From assembly GCA_024691145.1 (NCBI GenBank), contig JAILNW010000416.1:1-8967 (forward strand): a stretch of DNA of 8,967 nucleotides, in the 5' to 3' direction. The translations under genes were made by a program, and so were the position numbers. The notes under the pieces were generated by a model that was not told where the DNA came from, did not search any database, and saw only the letters and a program-made list of their open reading frames with translations. Shown here piece by piece: positions 1 through 7,429 of the stretch. This DNA comes from Lachnospiraceae bacterium. Its GTDB lineage: Bacteria > Bacillota > Clostridia > Lachnospirales > Lachnospiraceae. Position 1 is the stretch's first letter; each line of letters starts with the position of its first letter.

Positions 1-608
1 GACATCATAAGATAGTGGATGTAAAAAGGGCAGAAGTTACAAAGGTTGATAAAATATCAACAGACAAAAAAGGTATAGTTGTTTATTTTACAAGGGTAGG
101 GAACAGCACCTTCGATGAGGACGTAGAAGCCGTTTCCAGCGCCTCATTAATGCTAGCTGATGGAGAACTGGCTGGTAACAGCGAAGTCCTTGCAGAGATG
201 ATTTGTAACGCTACAGGCTATGAATCATATGCCATTAAGACTGTTAAAAAGTATCCTTCAACTTATGAAGAAACATGTGCAGTTGCAAGAACAGAGATGC
301 TTCAGGAAGAGGATATCGAGATAGAAGAAGTACCTGATATGTCAGAGTATGACACAGTTATCATGGTTTATCCTATATGGTGGAGTACAATACCAGAGGC
401 TGTAAAAGTATTTTATAAGAACACAGACCTTGAAGGAAAGACACTTTACTCTCTTGTAACACATGGAGGAAGCAAGTTTGGAGCAACAATATCAGACACA
501 AAGAAGTACACTAAAGCAAATGTAAGTGATAACAATCTTGTGGTATTTGATAAAGATGTTGTTAATGCCCAGGAAGATGTTGAAAATTGGATAAAGAGTA
601 TGAAATAA
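1..608 (+). CDS. Flavodoxin family protein, 5'-truncated by the window edge
   Basis: Flavodoxin-like FMN-binding protein, probably a small cytoplasmic electron carrier or quinone-reductase-like flavoprotein; its partner cannot be told from sequence. Counting from the GTG at 15, the first strand and phosphate loop are at residues 20-32 (IVVYFTRVGNST). A family-typical insertion follows, then an alternating alpha/beta pattern, the YPIWWSTIP flavin-contact loop at 119-127 and a THGGSKFG loop at 149-156. This pattern fits the Flavodoxin_4-type family. The frame is open upstream from base 3 through CAT CAT AAG ATA to the GTG, with no stop and no ribosome binding site before the GTG. The core also starts about 20 residues after it. 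I therefore treat the gene as running in from outside the window, possibly with an N-terminal tail, signal sequence or further domain. The stop is TAA at 606-608. It converges on the alpha-glucosidase gene, with a hairpin between them. The fold call is firm; the exact function is unknown. Confidence 0.85.
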   Translation, partial: HHKIVDVKRAEVTKVDKISTDKKGIVVYFTRVGNSTFDEDVEAVSSASLMLADGELAGNSEVLAEMICNATGYESYAIKTVKKYPSTYEETCAVARTEMLQEEDIEIEEVPDMSEYDTVIMVYPIWWSTIPEAVKVFYKNTDLEGKTLYSLVTHGGSKFGATISDTKKYTKANVSDNNLVVFDKDVVNAQEDVENWIKSMK

Positions 609-612
609 TAAT

Positions 613-650
613 AAAGACCATTGCGTAAAAACAATGGTCTTTGTTTATTT
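613..650. terminator. Bidirectional intrinsic terminator between convergent genes
   Basis: A perfect 11-bp inverted repeat, AAAGACCATTG at 613-623 and CAATGGTCTTT at 632-642, encloses an 8-base loop (624-631). On the plus strand it is followed by the T-rich run TTTGTTTATTTTATT. On the minus strand the stem is followed by TTTATTATTATTTC. It sits between the flavodoxin stop (608) and the alpha-glucosidase stop (653), so it can end both converging transcripts. Confidence 0.85.
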
Positions 651-652
651 TA

Positions 653-2740
653 TTAGCTTCTTGTTATTAATTTAATATTCTTCTTGCATTCACCTATTGT
701 AGCTTTTCCTTCTGCATCCATATTTACTGTAATATTAGTTATTTTATCAAGTGAATAGTTCTTTGATATACCATCATCTTCATAAAATTCGTAAGTGAGT
801 GAGGAGTCTTTATCCATAAATGCAACAAGTTCAAGGTTATTGGTGTCAAGTTTTGTAGTATTGGCAGCAGGCTTTACAAAGGAAACAGCATGTCCTTTTC
901 TTAAGAACATAGGAACTTCATCAAGTTTAACATAAATATAATGATGACCCTTTGTAAGTACCTTGTACTGCTTAACACCATTAGTTGTATAATTAATGTA
1001 AAGCATATCCTCTGGGAGATATACATAACGTCCTGTAACATTCTGAGTATAAACAGGAGCAATCATAAGGCTGTCTCCAATCATTAACTGATCCTCAACC
1101 TCTCTGCAGTGCCTGTCTTTATCAAAAACAAAAGCAAGAGGCTTAAAATACATATCATCCCTTAATACAGCCTTCATATATTCACTGTAAATATGAGGAA
1201 TAAGACTATATCTTAAATCAATGATATTTTTAAAATCCGCAGTATCACCGAAATTGTAGGCTTCCTGGTCTCTTGTGCCAAGGGCTGAATGATTTCTCAT
1301 AAGAGGTGTAAATAATCCAAAAGCAAGCCATCTAAGAACCAGGTCTCTTGTTGAATTACAGCCAAATCCGCCTATATCAGAGCCGGTATAAATAAATCCG
1401 CACATATTAAGGGATGGCATCATCTTCATGCTTAATAACAAATGTGACCACCAGGACTGGTTATCACCTGTCCATATACCGCTGTAACGGTGCATTCCAA
1501 TATATGAGGAACGTGAGTGCATAAGAAAACGCTTGTCAGGATAGTTTCTGTCAAAGGCCTCTTTGGCAGCACGTGTCATATTATAACCATAAAGATTATG
1601 AACATCAATATGGCAGACCTTCTTATCATCAATTGTGTGATAAAAACTGCTATAATCCTCTCTGCTGTTACTTAGATGAAGGACCGCATCCTTCATGCCG
1701 AAAAAATCATAAACACCAATATCCTTGCCTTTGTATGAATCTAAAGTATCAAAGGCTTTTTTGATGCCATTTTCTGAATAGAATATAGCAGGCTCATTCA
1801 TATCATTCCAGAAACCATCTATGCCTCTGTCTATAAGGTCAGAATAATGATTTCCGAACCATACGCGGACATCTTCTTTAAAAAAGTCAGGAAAATGGGT
1901 TTTGCCTGGCCATACAGCTGCGGCAAAATCGTTGCCATCCTTGTCTTTACAAAAATAATTATTGGCTACACCTTCTTCATAGATATTGTAGCCCTTTTCG
2001 ATTTTAACACCTGCATCTATAATAGGAACGAGATGAATGTTATCTTTCTTCATATCGGCAACAAGTTCATCGAAATCACCAAAATTTTCTTTATTAATTG
2101 TAAAATCCTTAAAGGAATCCATGTAATCAATATCAAGGTAAATTGCGTCTAAAGGAATGGAATTCTCTTTATGCTTCTTAAGAACGCATCTTACTGCATC
2201 AGAAGTAGCATAACTCCAGCGGCACTGCTGGTAGCCAAAGGCCCAGTAAGGTGCAACGTAACTCTGTCCTATAAGTTTTCTGAATTCCTTTACAATTTCA
2301 AGGTCACTATTGTTATGAATTATGTACAAAGCACAGTTATCATAACGGACTGTAATCTTTAATTTATTGTAAATAGTATATCCTATGTCAAATGTTACTT
2401 CACTTGAACTATCGATAAATAGACCAGTGTGTTCATCACCACTGAGAATAATGAAATTGTGTGCACCATATAAGGATGACTTTTCTTCAGTATGACATGG
2501 ATCATCAGAACAAAAGCTGTTATAAATATGTCCTCTTTTGTTAATACCTCTTATGTTCTCACCAAGACCATAAACAACCTCATCATCTGGCATATCATAT
2601 TCAAGTATAAGTTTATTCTCTTCTTTATGAATATTAAATATATCAAGCTTTGATGTGCTAAAATCAAAATCTTCTTTGTTAATATCAACTACAACTGCAT
2701 CTGTGTTGATTAGAGAGTCAGGTATGTACTTTTTTATCAT
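653..2740 (-). CDS. GH31 family alpha-glucosidase (alpha-glycosidase), cytoplasmic
   Basis: A 695-residue glycoside hydrolase family 31 enzyme, expected to release glucose (or another alpha-linked sugar) from the non-reducing end of oligosaccharides by a retaining mechanism. Residues 1-150 form the N-terminal beta domain, about 160-560 the catalytic (beta/alpha)8 barrel, and the rest C-terminal beta domains. The GH31 signature GFWNDMNEP is at 309-317, with nucleophile D313. The second conserved block, RYSGIWTGDNQSWW, is at 418-431, with acid/base D426. Substrate-pocket motifs PYWAFGYQQCRWSY (164-177), YLDIDYMD (201-208) and GSDIGGF (453-459) are present, so it should be active. There is no signal peptide or membrane segment, which points to intracellular processing of imported oligosaccharides. 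Alpha-glucosidase versus alpha-xylosidase or another GH31 specificity cannot be settled here; glucosidase is the best guess. The ATG at 2740 is preceded by AAGGAG encoded in the last codons of the upstream gene. It is the last gene of a MoxR/DUF58/DUF4129 operon. Confidence 0.93.
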   Translation of the reverse strand: MIKKYIPDSLINTDAVVVDINKEDFDFSTSKLDIFNIHKEENKLILEYDMPDDEVVYGLGENIRGINKRGHIYNSFCSDDPCHTEEKSSLYGAHNFIILSGDEHTGLFIDSSSEVTFDIGYTIYNKLKITVRYDNCALYIIHNNSDLEIVKEFRKLIGQSYVAPYWAFGYQQCRWSYATSDAVRCVLKKHKENSIPLDAIYLDIDYMDSFKDFTINKENFGDFDELVADMKKDNIHLVPIIDAGVKIEKGYNIYEEGVANNYFCKDKDGNDFAAAVWPGKTHFPDFFKEDVRVWFGNHYSDLIDRGIDGFWNDMNEPAIFYSENGIKKAFDTLDSYKGKDIGVYDFFGMKDAVLHLSNSREDYSSFYHTIDDKKVCHIDVHNLYGYNMTRAAKEAFDRNYPDKRFLMHSRSSYIGMHRYSGIWTGDNQSWWSHLLLSMKMMPSLNMCGFIYTGSDIGGFGCNSTRDLVLRWLAFGLFTPLMRNHSALGTRDQEAYNFGDTADFKNIIDLRYSLIPHIYSEYMKAVLRDDMYFKPLAFVFDKDRHCREVEDQLMIGDSLMIAPVYTQNVTGRYVYLPEDMLYINYTTNGVKQYKVLTKGHHYIYVKLDEVPMFLRKGHAVSFVKPAANTTKLDTNNLELVAFMDKDSSLTYEFYEDDGISKNYSLDKITNITVNMDAEGKATIGECKKNIKLITRS

Positions 2741-2741
2741 G

Positions 2742-4004
2742 TTACTTCTCCTTTTTTATTATCTTTTCAAGAGCCTTCATATCAGTATAGTCGTTATAAG
2801 TTATGGTGTCATTGCTATAACGGACCTTAATATAAATATTACGCATTTTATAAAGAGTATCTTTGTCACAGGAATCAAATGCTATATCACAAAGCTGTTC
2901 TGAAGTAAAACTGCCACGTGTATTAAGTCGTTCATCTATATTAGCCTTAATAGTCTTATGAAAGATTCTTCTTATAGCGAGACCAAGACTCTTTTTTATA
3001 ATTGAAGTACGTGCTTTCTTTGTTTCTATTGTTTTTTTAACGATTTTTTCTTCTTCAACAGGAAGGGCATATTCCTTTTTAACTGCTTCTCTTTTTTTCA
3101 TAAATGTTTTAATGGCATAGTATAAAGATGCTATTAAAGCTATTGTAATAATAATAAAGAGAATGTAAAGTAAAGGCATAATGTTTATCTTTGTTGGAAC
3201 AACTTCAGGAACATGCTCCCCCGGTTGTACTGTAGGGGCAGAAGGGCTTTGAGTATATGTTGCTGGAGTGTATTCTTTCTTTGATGATAAACTGTTAAGA
3301 AAATCAATAAATAATGATAACAGTTTAATAAATATTTTCCTTAAAATCCCAAAGGATTTAATCTGAGGAAGAATAACAAAAATCAACATTACCGGAGTAA
3401 TAGTCGTTAAAAATTTGCGCCACATTTTATTAAGTCTTGTTTTGGCATAGGTAAATGAATCCAGTGACTCATCATTCAGTGTTGAACAGAAGATAAATGT
3501 GTTAGCAAGGTAATTGTTATATAGATATACAATGATATATCCTATAAGTGACAGTAAAATTGCATTACACAATAATCTTGAATTCATCTTGCCAGACAGA
3601 ATGTATGCCAGTATAATGGCAGCAGCAGGCGTTTTTCCTACTGTTTGTGGCTTAGGTAGTATTATATCATTTTTCTTGTAAAAAGAAAAGATAGTAAATA
3701 TGATTAATGAAATACAAAAAAGAACTTTTGTGAATAAATCAAGGGGCAGTATTAATACAAGCATAATAAAAAATGCGTGAAGCAAAAAGTATAATAAAGA
3801 GTTAGAAATAGTTTTATAAAAAATAAAATATAAAATTGGACATAGCATAAAAATGATGCAGTATAATAAAGCATAATCATTATCAAAATGATGATACATT
3901 ATGCACGCAAATAGAGGAAATATTGCAAATATTACCTGTAATATATTAAAGAACTCTACATAGGTTCTGTACTTTTTATAATTTAGCTGTTTTATAGCAT
4001 TCAT
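2742..4004 (-). CDS. Polytopic membrane protein with C-terminal DUF4129-like domain
   Basis: A 420-residue integral membrane protein, third gene of the MoxR operon. Hydrophobic segments lie at about 18-37, 44-63, 69-88, 90-108 and 145-163, with a possible shorter one near 200-213. A Pro/Ser/Thr-rich, probably extracellular linker spans about 245-270. A strong final helix is at 276-298, followed by a highly basic stretch (302-355). The C-terminal soluble region, about 355-415, contains the pattern RNIYIKVRYSNDTITYNDY (388-406), resembling the DUF4129 domain often found beside MoxR/DUF58 genes or fused to transglutaminase-like TgpA proteins. No transglutaminase Cys-His-Asp core is visible, so this is the membrane-plus-DUF4129 form. 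The biochemical role is unknown; a scaffold or client-binding subunit for the ATPase module is an inference. The ATG at 4004 has AAAGGTGG upstream, starting at the TAA of the DUF58 gene 13 bases away. Its sequence is particularly AT-rich. The DUF4129 assignment is by pattern and gene neighbourhood. Confidence 0.75.
   Translation of the reverse strand: MNAIKQLNYKKYRTYVEFFNILQVIFAIFPLFACIMYHHFDNDYALLYCIIFMLCPILYFIFYKTISNSLLYFLLHAFFIMLVLILPLDLFTKVLFCISLIIFTIFSFYKKNDIILPKPQTVGKTPAAAIILAYILSGKMNSRLLCNAILLSLIGYIIVYLYNNYLANTFIFCSTLNDESLDSFTYAKTRLNKMWRKFLTTITPVMLIFVILPQIKSFGILRKIFIKLLSLFIDFLNSLSSKKEYTPATYTQSPSAPTVQPGEHVPEVVPTKINIMPLLYILFIIITIALIASLYYAIKTFMKKREAVKKEYALPVEEEKIVKKTIETKKARTSIIKKSLGLAIRRIFHKTIKANIDERLNTRGSFTSEQLCDIAFDSCDKDTLYKMRNIYIKVRYSNDTITYNDYTDMKALEKIIKKEK
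2747..2752 (-). promoter_or_regulatory. Ribosome binding site of the GH31 gene inside the DUF4129 coding end
   Basis: On the minus strand the sequence reads AAGGAGAAGTAACATG. The AAGGAG lies in the lysine-glutamate codons that finish the DUF4129 protein, the TAA follows, and the GH31 ATG starts after a single base. Spacing from the AGGAGA core to the ATG is 6 bases. This fixes the GH31 start and suggests translational coupling between the two genes. Confidence 0.75.
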
Positions 4005-4017
4005 AAATGCACCACCT

Positions 4018-5136
4018 TTAGTCGTCTATGTACCAGTTAATAACATTTTTAAGCCATTTTGGCTGGTTTTCCCTTGATGAAGAGTAAGTAGGTACCACAA
4101 GAGTAACTTCATCCGGGTTAGGAAAAGTTTCTATAATAGCTTTTTGTAATTCCTTATTTCTTGAGGCTGATATAATTAAAAGCCATTCATTTTCTGAGCA
4201 GTCTTTAATGAGATTTTTAGTCAGAGTTGTAAAATCTTCTTTGACCTCACTAATATCAAGTCTTGCCAGGGAAAATAAAATATAATCAAGGTGCTTTTTT
4301 CCGGTTCCTCCTGGAATGGCTATAAGTTTCTTTGTTTTTTTATTTAAAGCATTACAATAACAAGAAGTTTCTATACCCTCTTTTAAGAAGGCATAGGCAA
4401 ATGATGCTGCAAGGCTAATACAGGCTTCTGATAAATCATCATGTCTTGAAACAAGGTCATTGTCAATATTTGCAATGATTCTTATTTTTTGCGAAGCTGT
4501 ATAATTATACACATTTACTTTTAATCCTAAACTGCGGGCTGATGCACTCCAGTTTATTGATTTCATGGAGTCAAAGGTCTGATAATCTCTTATTCCTCTG
4601 AAATCGAAAGGATCATCAATTAATCTTCTTGTTGATAAAATATCTCCAAGTAAACCTTTAAATGTGAAATTAAACATTTCAGTTTCTACTATTTTAGGAA
4701 ATACTATCAGGTTTATATCAGTATGGAATTTAATAATACTCTTATTGGACAGGAACATGTTATATGTTATAAGATCAACTTCATTTATAACAAATTCCCC
4801 TCTGTGGGTACAGATAAATTCATTATTCTGCGTAATAACCTGATTTCCTCCAATGGATATCAGTTCACTATGGTAGGAATTATCAGTAACCGTAGAATTG
4901 GCATCCTCGTAAAAATCAAGATATCTTGAGGTATTAAATTTAAGCTGAATTAACGGAAGAGCCATTGGTTTATTATTAACTACAGTGTAATTTAGACGCA
5001 GTTTCTCCCCTACATATGCTTCATTTTTTGAGAATTCCATGTCTATTTTTAAGTTATGATTCCAGTATCTGTCGAATAGATATTCTGATACTATACATAT
5101 AGCATAAACAACAAAAACTAATAGTATTATACTCAT
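4018..5136 (-). CDS. DUF58 domain protein (vWA-like), membrane-anchored, MoxR partner
   Basis: A 372-residue DUF58 protein. One hydrophobic helix at about 2-17 anchors it. The 30-150 region is beta-rich and resembles the Ig-like part that precedes DUF58 domains (for example YVGEKLRLNYTVVNNKPMALP at 41-61). The diagnostic DUF58 core is at 174-201: DDPFDFRGIRDYQTFDS followed by MKSINWSASAR. After it comes a von Willebrand factor A-like segment. The position of the metal-binding DxSxS motif reads DNDLVS (225-230), so the site looks degenerate. Many relatives have a pair of N-terminal helices; only one is evident here. In characterised genomes these proteins are encoded with MoxR ATPases and are thought to be their adaptor or substrate-recruiting partner at the membrane; the specific client here is unknown. 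The ATG at 5136 has AAGGTGA about 6 bases upstream and lies 18 nt after the MoxR stop. Confidence 0.88.
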   Translation of the reverse strand: MSIILLVFVVYAICIVSEYLFDRYWNHNLKIDMEFSKNEAYVGEKLRLNYTVVNNKPMALPLIQLKFNTSRYLDFYEDANSTVTDNSYHSELISIGGNQVITQNNEFICTHRGEFVINEVDLITYNMFLSNKSIIKFHTDINLIVFPKIVETEMFNFTFKGLLGDILSTRRLIDDPFDFRGIRDYQTFDSMKSINWSASARSLGLKVNVYNYTASQKIRIIANIDNDLVSRHDDLSEACISLAASFAYAFLKEGIETSCYCNALNKKTKKLIAIPGGTGKKHLDYILFSLARLDISEVKEDFTTLTKNLIKDCSENEWLLIISASRNKELQKAIIETFPNPDEVTLVVPTYSSSRENQPKWLKNVINWYIDD

Positions 5137-5154
5137 AATTTCACCTTGACATTG

Positions 5155-6123
5155 TTAATTGATTATCTGCTTAGCAGTAAAATCTTCAGTAGGTACAGGT
5201 ACTTCGTTTAAGAAAGTTTCAATTGAGGCTCTTGAAGCAGCCTTTTTGTTATATGAAGATACCATTAATAATCTGTGGGATAATACGAAAGGAGCAAGTT
5301 TCTTGATATCTTCAGGAAGTACATAGCCACGGCCTTTTATTGAAGCATAGGCCCTTGCACATCTTGCAAGTGCCAGCGTTCCTCTAGGGCTTACGCCGGC
5401 TGATATTTCATTTGACACACGTGTTTTGTGGATTAATTTTACCATATAGTCCTGAACATGAGGATGTATAAATACCTGCTTGATGGCTTCCTGCATGGCA
5501 ATTATTTCTGACTTTTCACATACAGGAGTAAGTGCATCAAGAGGATTGGTTTCATTAAATCTGTTCATTATAGATATTTCTTCATCGTGAGTAGGATATC
5601 CCATGTCAAGCATCATGATAAAACGGTCAAGCTGGGCTTCAGGAAGAGGAAATGTACCAGATGTATCTATAGGGTTCTGCGTGGCAATAACAAAGAATGG
5701 TTTATCTAATTCTCTTGTAACACCATCAACAGTAACCTGACCTTCTTCCATACACTCCAAAAGGGCAGACTGTGTTCTTGGTGTTGCTCTGTTTATTTCA
5801 TCACCAAGTACGATGTTTGCAAAAAGAGGACCTTCCTTAAAAACAAATTCCCCCTGCTTTTGGTTGTAAAAGTTAATACCTGTAATATCAGAAGGCAGTA
5901 AATCAGGCGTAAACTGAATTCTTGTAAATGATGCATTAAGGGACTTTGCAAGAGATTTTGCAAGTAAAGTTTTACCTGTTCCAGGAACATCTTCCAGTAA
6001 AACGTTGCCCTTTGCAATAATTGCTGTAAGTAAAAGCTCAATTACGTCATCTTTACCTATTATTACTTTGTTTATGTTGTCTTTGATCCTATCTGTTATA
6101 GGTTTTATTTCATTATAATTCAT
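5155..6123 (-). CDS. MoxR family AAA+ ATPase
   Basis: A 322-residue AAA+ ATPase of the MoxR group, probably a hexameric chaperone-like motor for membrane or secreted complexes; first gene of the four-gene operon. Counting from the ATG at 6123: Walker A LLEDVPGTGKT (42-52, K51), Walker B IVLGDEINRA (104-113, D108/E109), sensor 1 FVIATQNP (144-151, N150), arginine-finger motif LPEAQLDRF (160-168, R167) and sensor 2 SPRG (245-248, R247). All catalytic positions are intact. The C-terminal lid helical region spans about 205-322. I chose the ATG at 6123 because AAGGAT lies about 10 bases upstream. The ATG at 6135 abuts AAGG with no spacing, and longer upstream reading would run through the divergent promoter region as non-conserved sequence. 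The resulting length is normal for MoxR. DUF58 follows after 18 nt. Confidence 0.93.
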   Translation of the reverse strand: MNYNEIKPITDRIKDNINKVIIGKDDVIELLLTAIIAKGNVLLEDVPGTGKTLLAKSLAKSLNASFTRIQFTPDLLPSDITGINFYNQKQGEFVFKEGPLFANIVLGDEINRATPRTQSALLECMEEGQVTVDGVTRELDKPFFVIATQNPIDTSGTFPLPEAQLDRFIMMLDMGYPTHDEEISIMNRFNETNPLDALTPVCEKSEIIAMQEAIKQVFIHPHVQDYMVKLIHKTRVSNEISAGVSPRGTLALARCARAYASIKGRGYVLPEDIKKLAPFVLSHRLLMVSSYNKKAASRASIETFLNEVPVPTEDFTAKQIIN

Positions 6124-6160
6124 TAAAATCGCCATCCTTGTTATTGAATAATTGTATAGT

Positions 6161-6189
6161 ATAATACGTTTATCGGAAATAATTGGAAA
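6161..6189 (-). promoter_or_regulatory. Candidate promoter of the MoxR-DUF58-DUF4129-GH31 operon
   Basis: On the minus strand, TTTCCA (6189-6184) as a -35 and TATTAT (6166-6161) as a -10 are separated by 17 bases, upstream of the MoxR start at 6123. The -35 matches the consensus at only 4 of 6 positions. Several overlapping TATACT/TACAAT hexamers nearby make the exact -10 uncertain. Predicted leader is about 30 nt. Confidence 0.35.
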
Positions 6190-6211
6190 ACAGTTTAGTA
6201 TAAGATTTTTC

Positions 6212-6240
6212 TTGAAAAAATGGGAAAATATATGTATACT
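6212..6240 (+). promoter_or_regulatory. Candidate sigma-A-type promoter of tgt-yajC-galE
   Basis: TTGAAA (6212-6217) and TATACT (6235-6240) are separated by exactly 17 bases, giving a near-consensus housekeeping promoter that would start transcription near 6247, about 45 nt before the tgt ATG. A second possible plus-strand promoter is upstream: TTGTTA (6138-6143), 16 bases, TATAAT (6160-6165). The TATACT forms the left half of a 12-bp palindrome (6235-6246). Confidence 0.55.
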
Positions 6241-6292
6241 AGTATATGACAGTTTGCAATACATGGCAAAAGAGAGGATGAAGGGCCAGATT

Positions 6293-7429
6293 ATGTATAA
6301 ATTAATTAAGAAAGATGGCAAAGCTAAGAGAGGGGAACTTGTGACGGTTCATGGAACTATACAGACTCCTGTATTTATGAATGTTGGTACTGTTGCAGCT
6401 ATTAAGGGTGCTGTATCAACTGTTGATTTAGAGGAGATTGGTACACAGGTGCAGTTGTCTAATACTTATCATTTACATGTCAGACCAGGTGATGAATTAA
6501 TCAAAAAGTTTGGCGGTCTTCATAAATTTATGGTATGGGACAAGCCTATTTTAACTGATTCAGGCGGATTTCAGGTATTTTCACTGGCTTCTATGAGAAA
6601 GATTAAAGAAGAGGGCGTGTATTTTAAATCTCATATTGATGGACATAATATTTTCATGGGACCTGAGGAAAGCATGAGGATACAGTCGAATTTAGGTTCT
6701 ACAATCGCCATGGCATTTGATGAATGTGTGCCTAATCCTTCAACAAGAGAATATACTATGGCTTCTGTACAGAGAACAACAAGGTGGCTTGAAAGATGTA
6801 AAAAAGAGATGGCAAGGCTTAATTCTTTAGATGACACCATTAATAAGCATCAGCTTTTATTCGGCATTAATCAGGGAAGTACCTATGAGGATATACGAAT
6901 AGAGCATGCAAAGGTTATTTCAGATATGGATCTTGATGGATATGCAATTGGCGGACTTGCTGTTGGTGAGAGTCATGAAGAGATGTACAGAATACTTGAT
7001 GCCACAGTTCCTTATTTACCAGATAATAAACCTACGTATCTTATGGGAGTAGGAACGCCGGCTAATATTCTTGAAGCTGTGGACAGAGGGGTTGATTTTT
7101 TTGACTGTGTATATCCTTCAAGAAATGGAAGACATGGACATGCCTATACTAATAAGGGAAAGCTTAATCTTATGAATGCAAGGTTTGAACTTGATGACAG
7201 GCCTATTGAGGAAGGATGTAACTGCCCAGCCTGCAGAACTTACAGCAGAGCATATATCAGACACTTGCTTAAAGCGAAGGAGATGCTGGGACTTAGATTA
7301 ATAGTATTGCATAATTTGTATTTTTATAATACAATGATGAAAGAAATCCGAGATGCCATTGATAATGGTAACTATCAGGATTATAAAAAAGAAAAATTAT
7401 TGAAAACAGGAGGAAACTATAATGAGTAG
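6293..7429 (+). CDS. tgt: Queuine/preQ1 tRNA-guanine transglycosylase
   Basis: Tgt replaces guanine-34 in the anticodon wobble position of Tyr, His, Asn and Asp tRNAs with the queuosine precursor preQ1 (bacterial form). Counting from the ATG at 6293 (378 residues, normal for the family): TDSGGFQVFSL at 88-98 carries base-recognition residue D89, and AFDECVPNPS (141-150) is conserved. The catalytic block DFFDCVYPSRNGRHGHAYT (268-286) carries nucleophile D271. The structural zinc site is C309, C311 and C314 in CNCPAC plus H340 in VLHNL. All key residues are intact. The ATG at 6293 is favoured because AAGGG (6281-6285) lies 7 bases upstream. The ATG at 6278 directly abuts AGAGAGG, and residues upstream of that would be non-conserved and overlap the promoter. 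First gene of an operon with yajC, which overlaps its last 8 bases. No queuosine-synthesis gene is visible in the window. Confidence 0.96.
   Translation: MYKLIKKDGKAKRGELVTVHGTIQTPVFMNVGTVAAIKGAVSTVDLEEIGTQVQLSNTYHLHVRPGDELIKKFGGLHKFMVWDKPILTDSGGFQVFSLASMRKIKEEGVYFKSHIDGHNIFMGPEESMRIQSNLGSTIAMAFDECVPNPSTREYTMASVQRTTRWLERCKKEMARLNSLDDTINKHQLLFGINQGSTYEDIRIEHAKVISDMDLDGYAIGGLAVGESHEEMYRILDATVPYLPDNKPTYLMGVGTPANILEAVDRGVDFFDCVYPSRNGRHGHAYTNKGKLNLMNARFELDDRPIEEGCNCPACRTYSRAYIRHLLKAKEMLGLRLIVLHNLYFYNTMMKEIRDAIDNGNYQDYKKEKLLKTGGNYNE

Noticed and set aside
1847..2152. A 101-codon plus-strand open frame opposite the GH31 gene
   Set aside because: It is antisense to the conserved GH31 barrel, has no ribosome binding site and its product is a low-complexity hydrophobic sequence; it is a shadow of the real gene.
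2655..2903. A plus-strand open frame across the GH31/DUF4129 junction
   Set aside because: It is antisense to the ends of two well-supported genes, AT-rich and without a ribosome binding site or recognisable domain.
5968..5991. MoxR Walker A reading DVPGTGKT rather than beginning with glycine
   Set aside because: EDVPGxGKT is the normal form of the P-loop in MoxR ATPases, so it is not an active-site defect.
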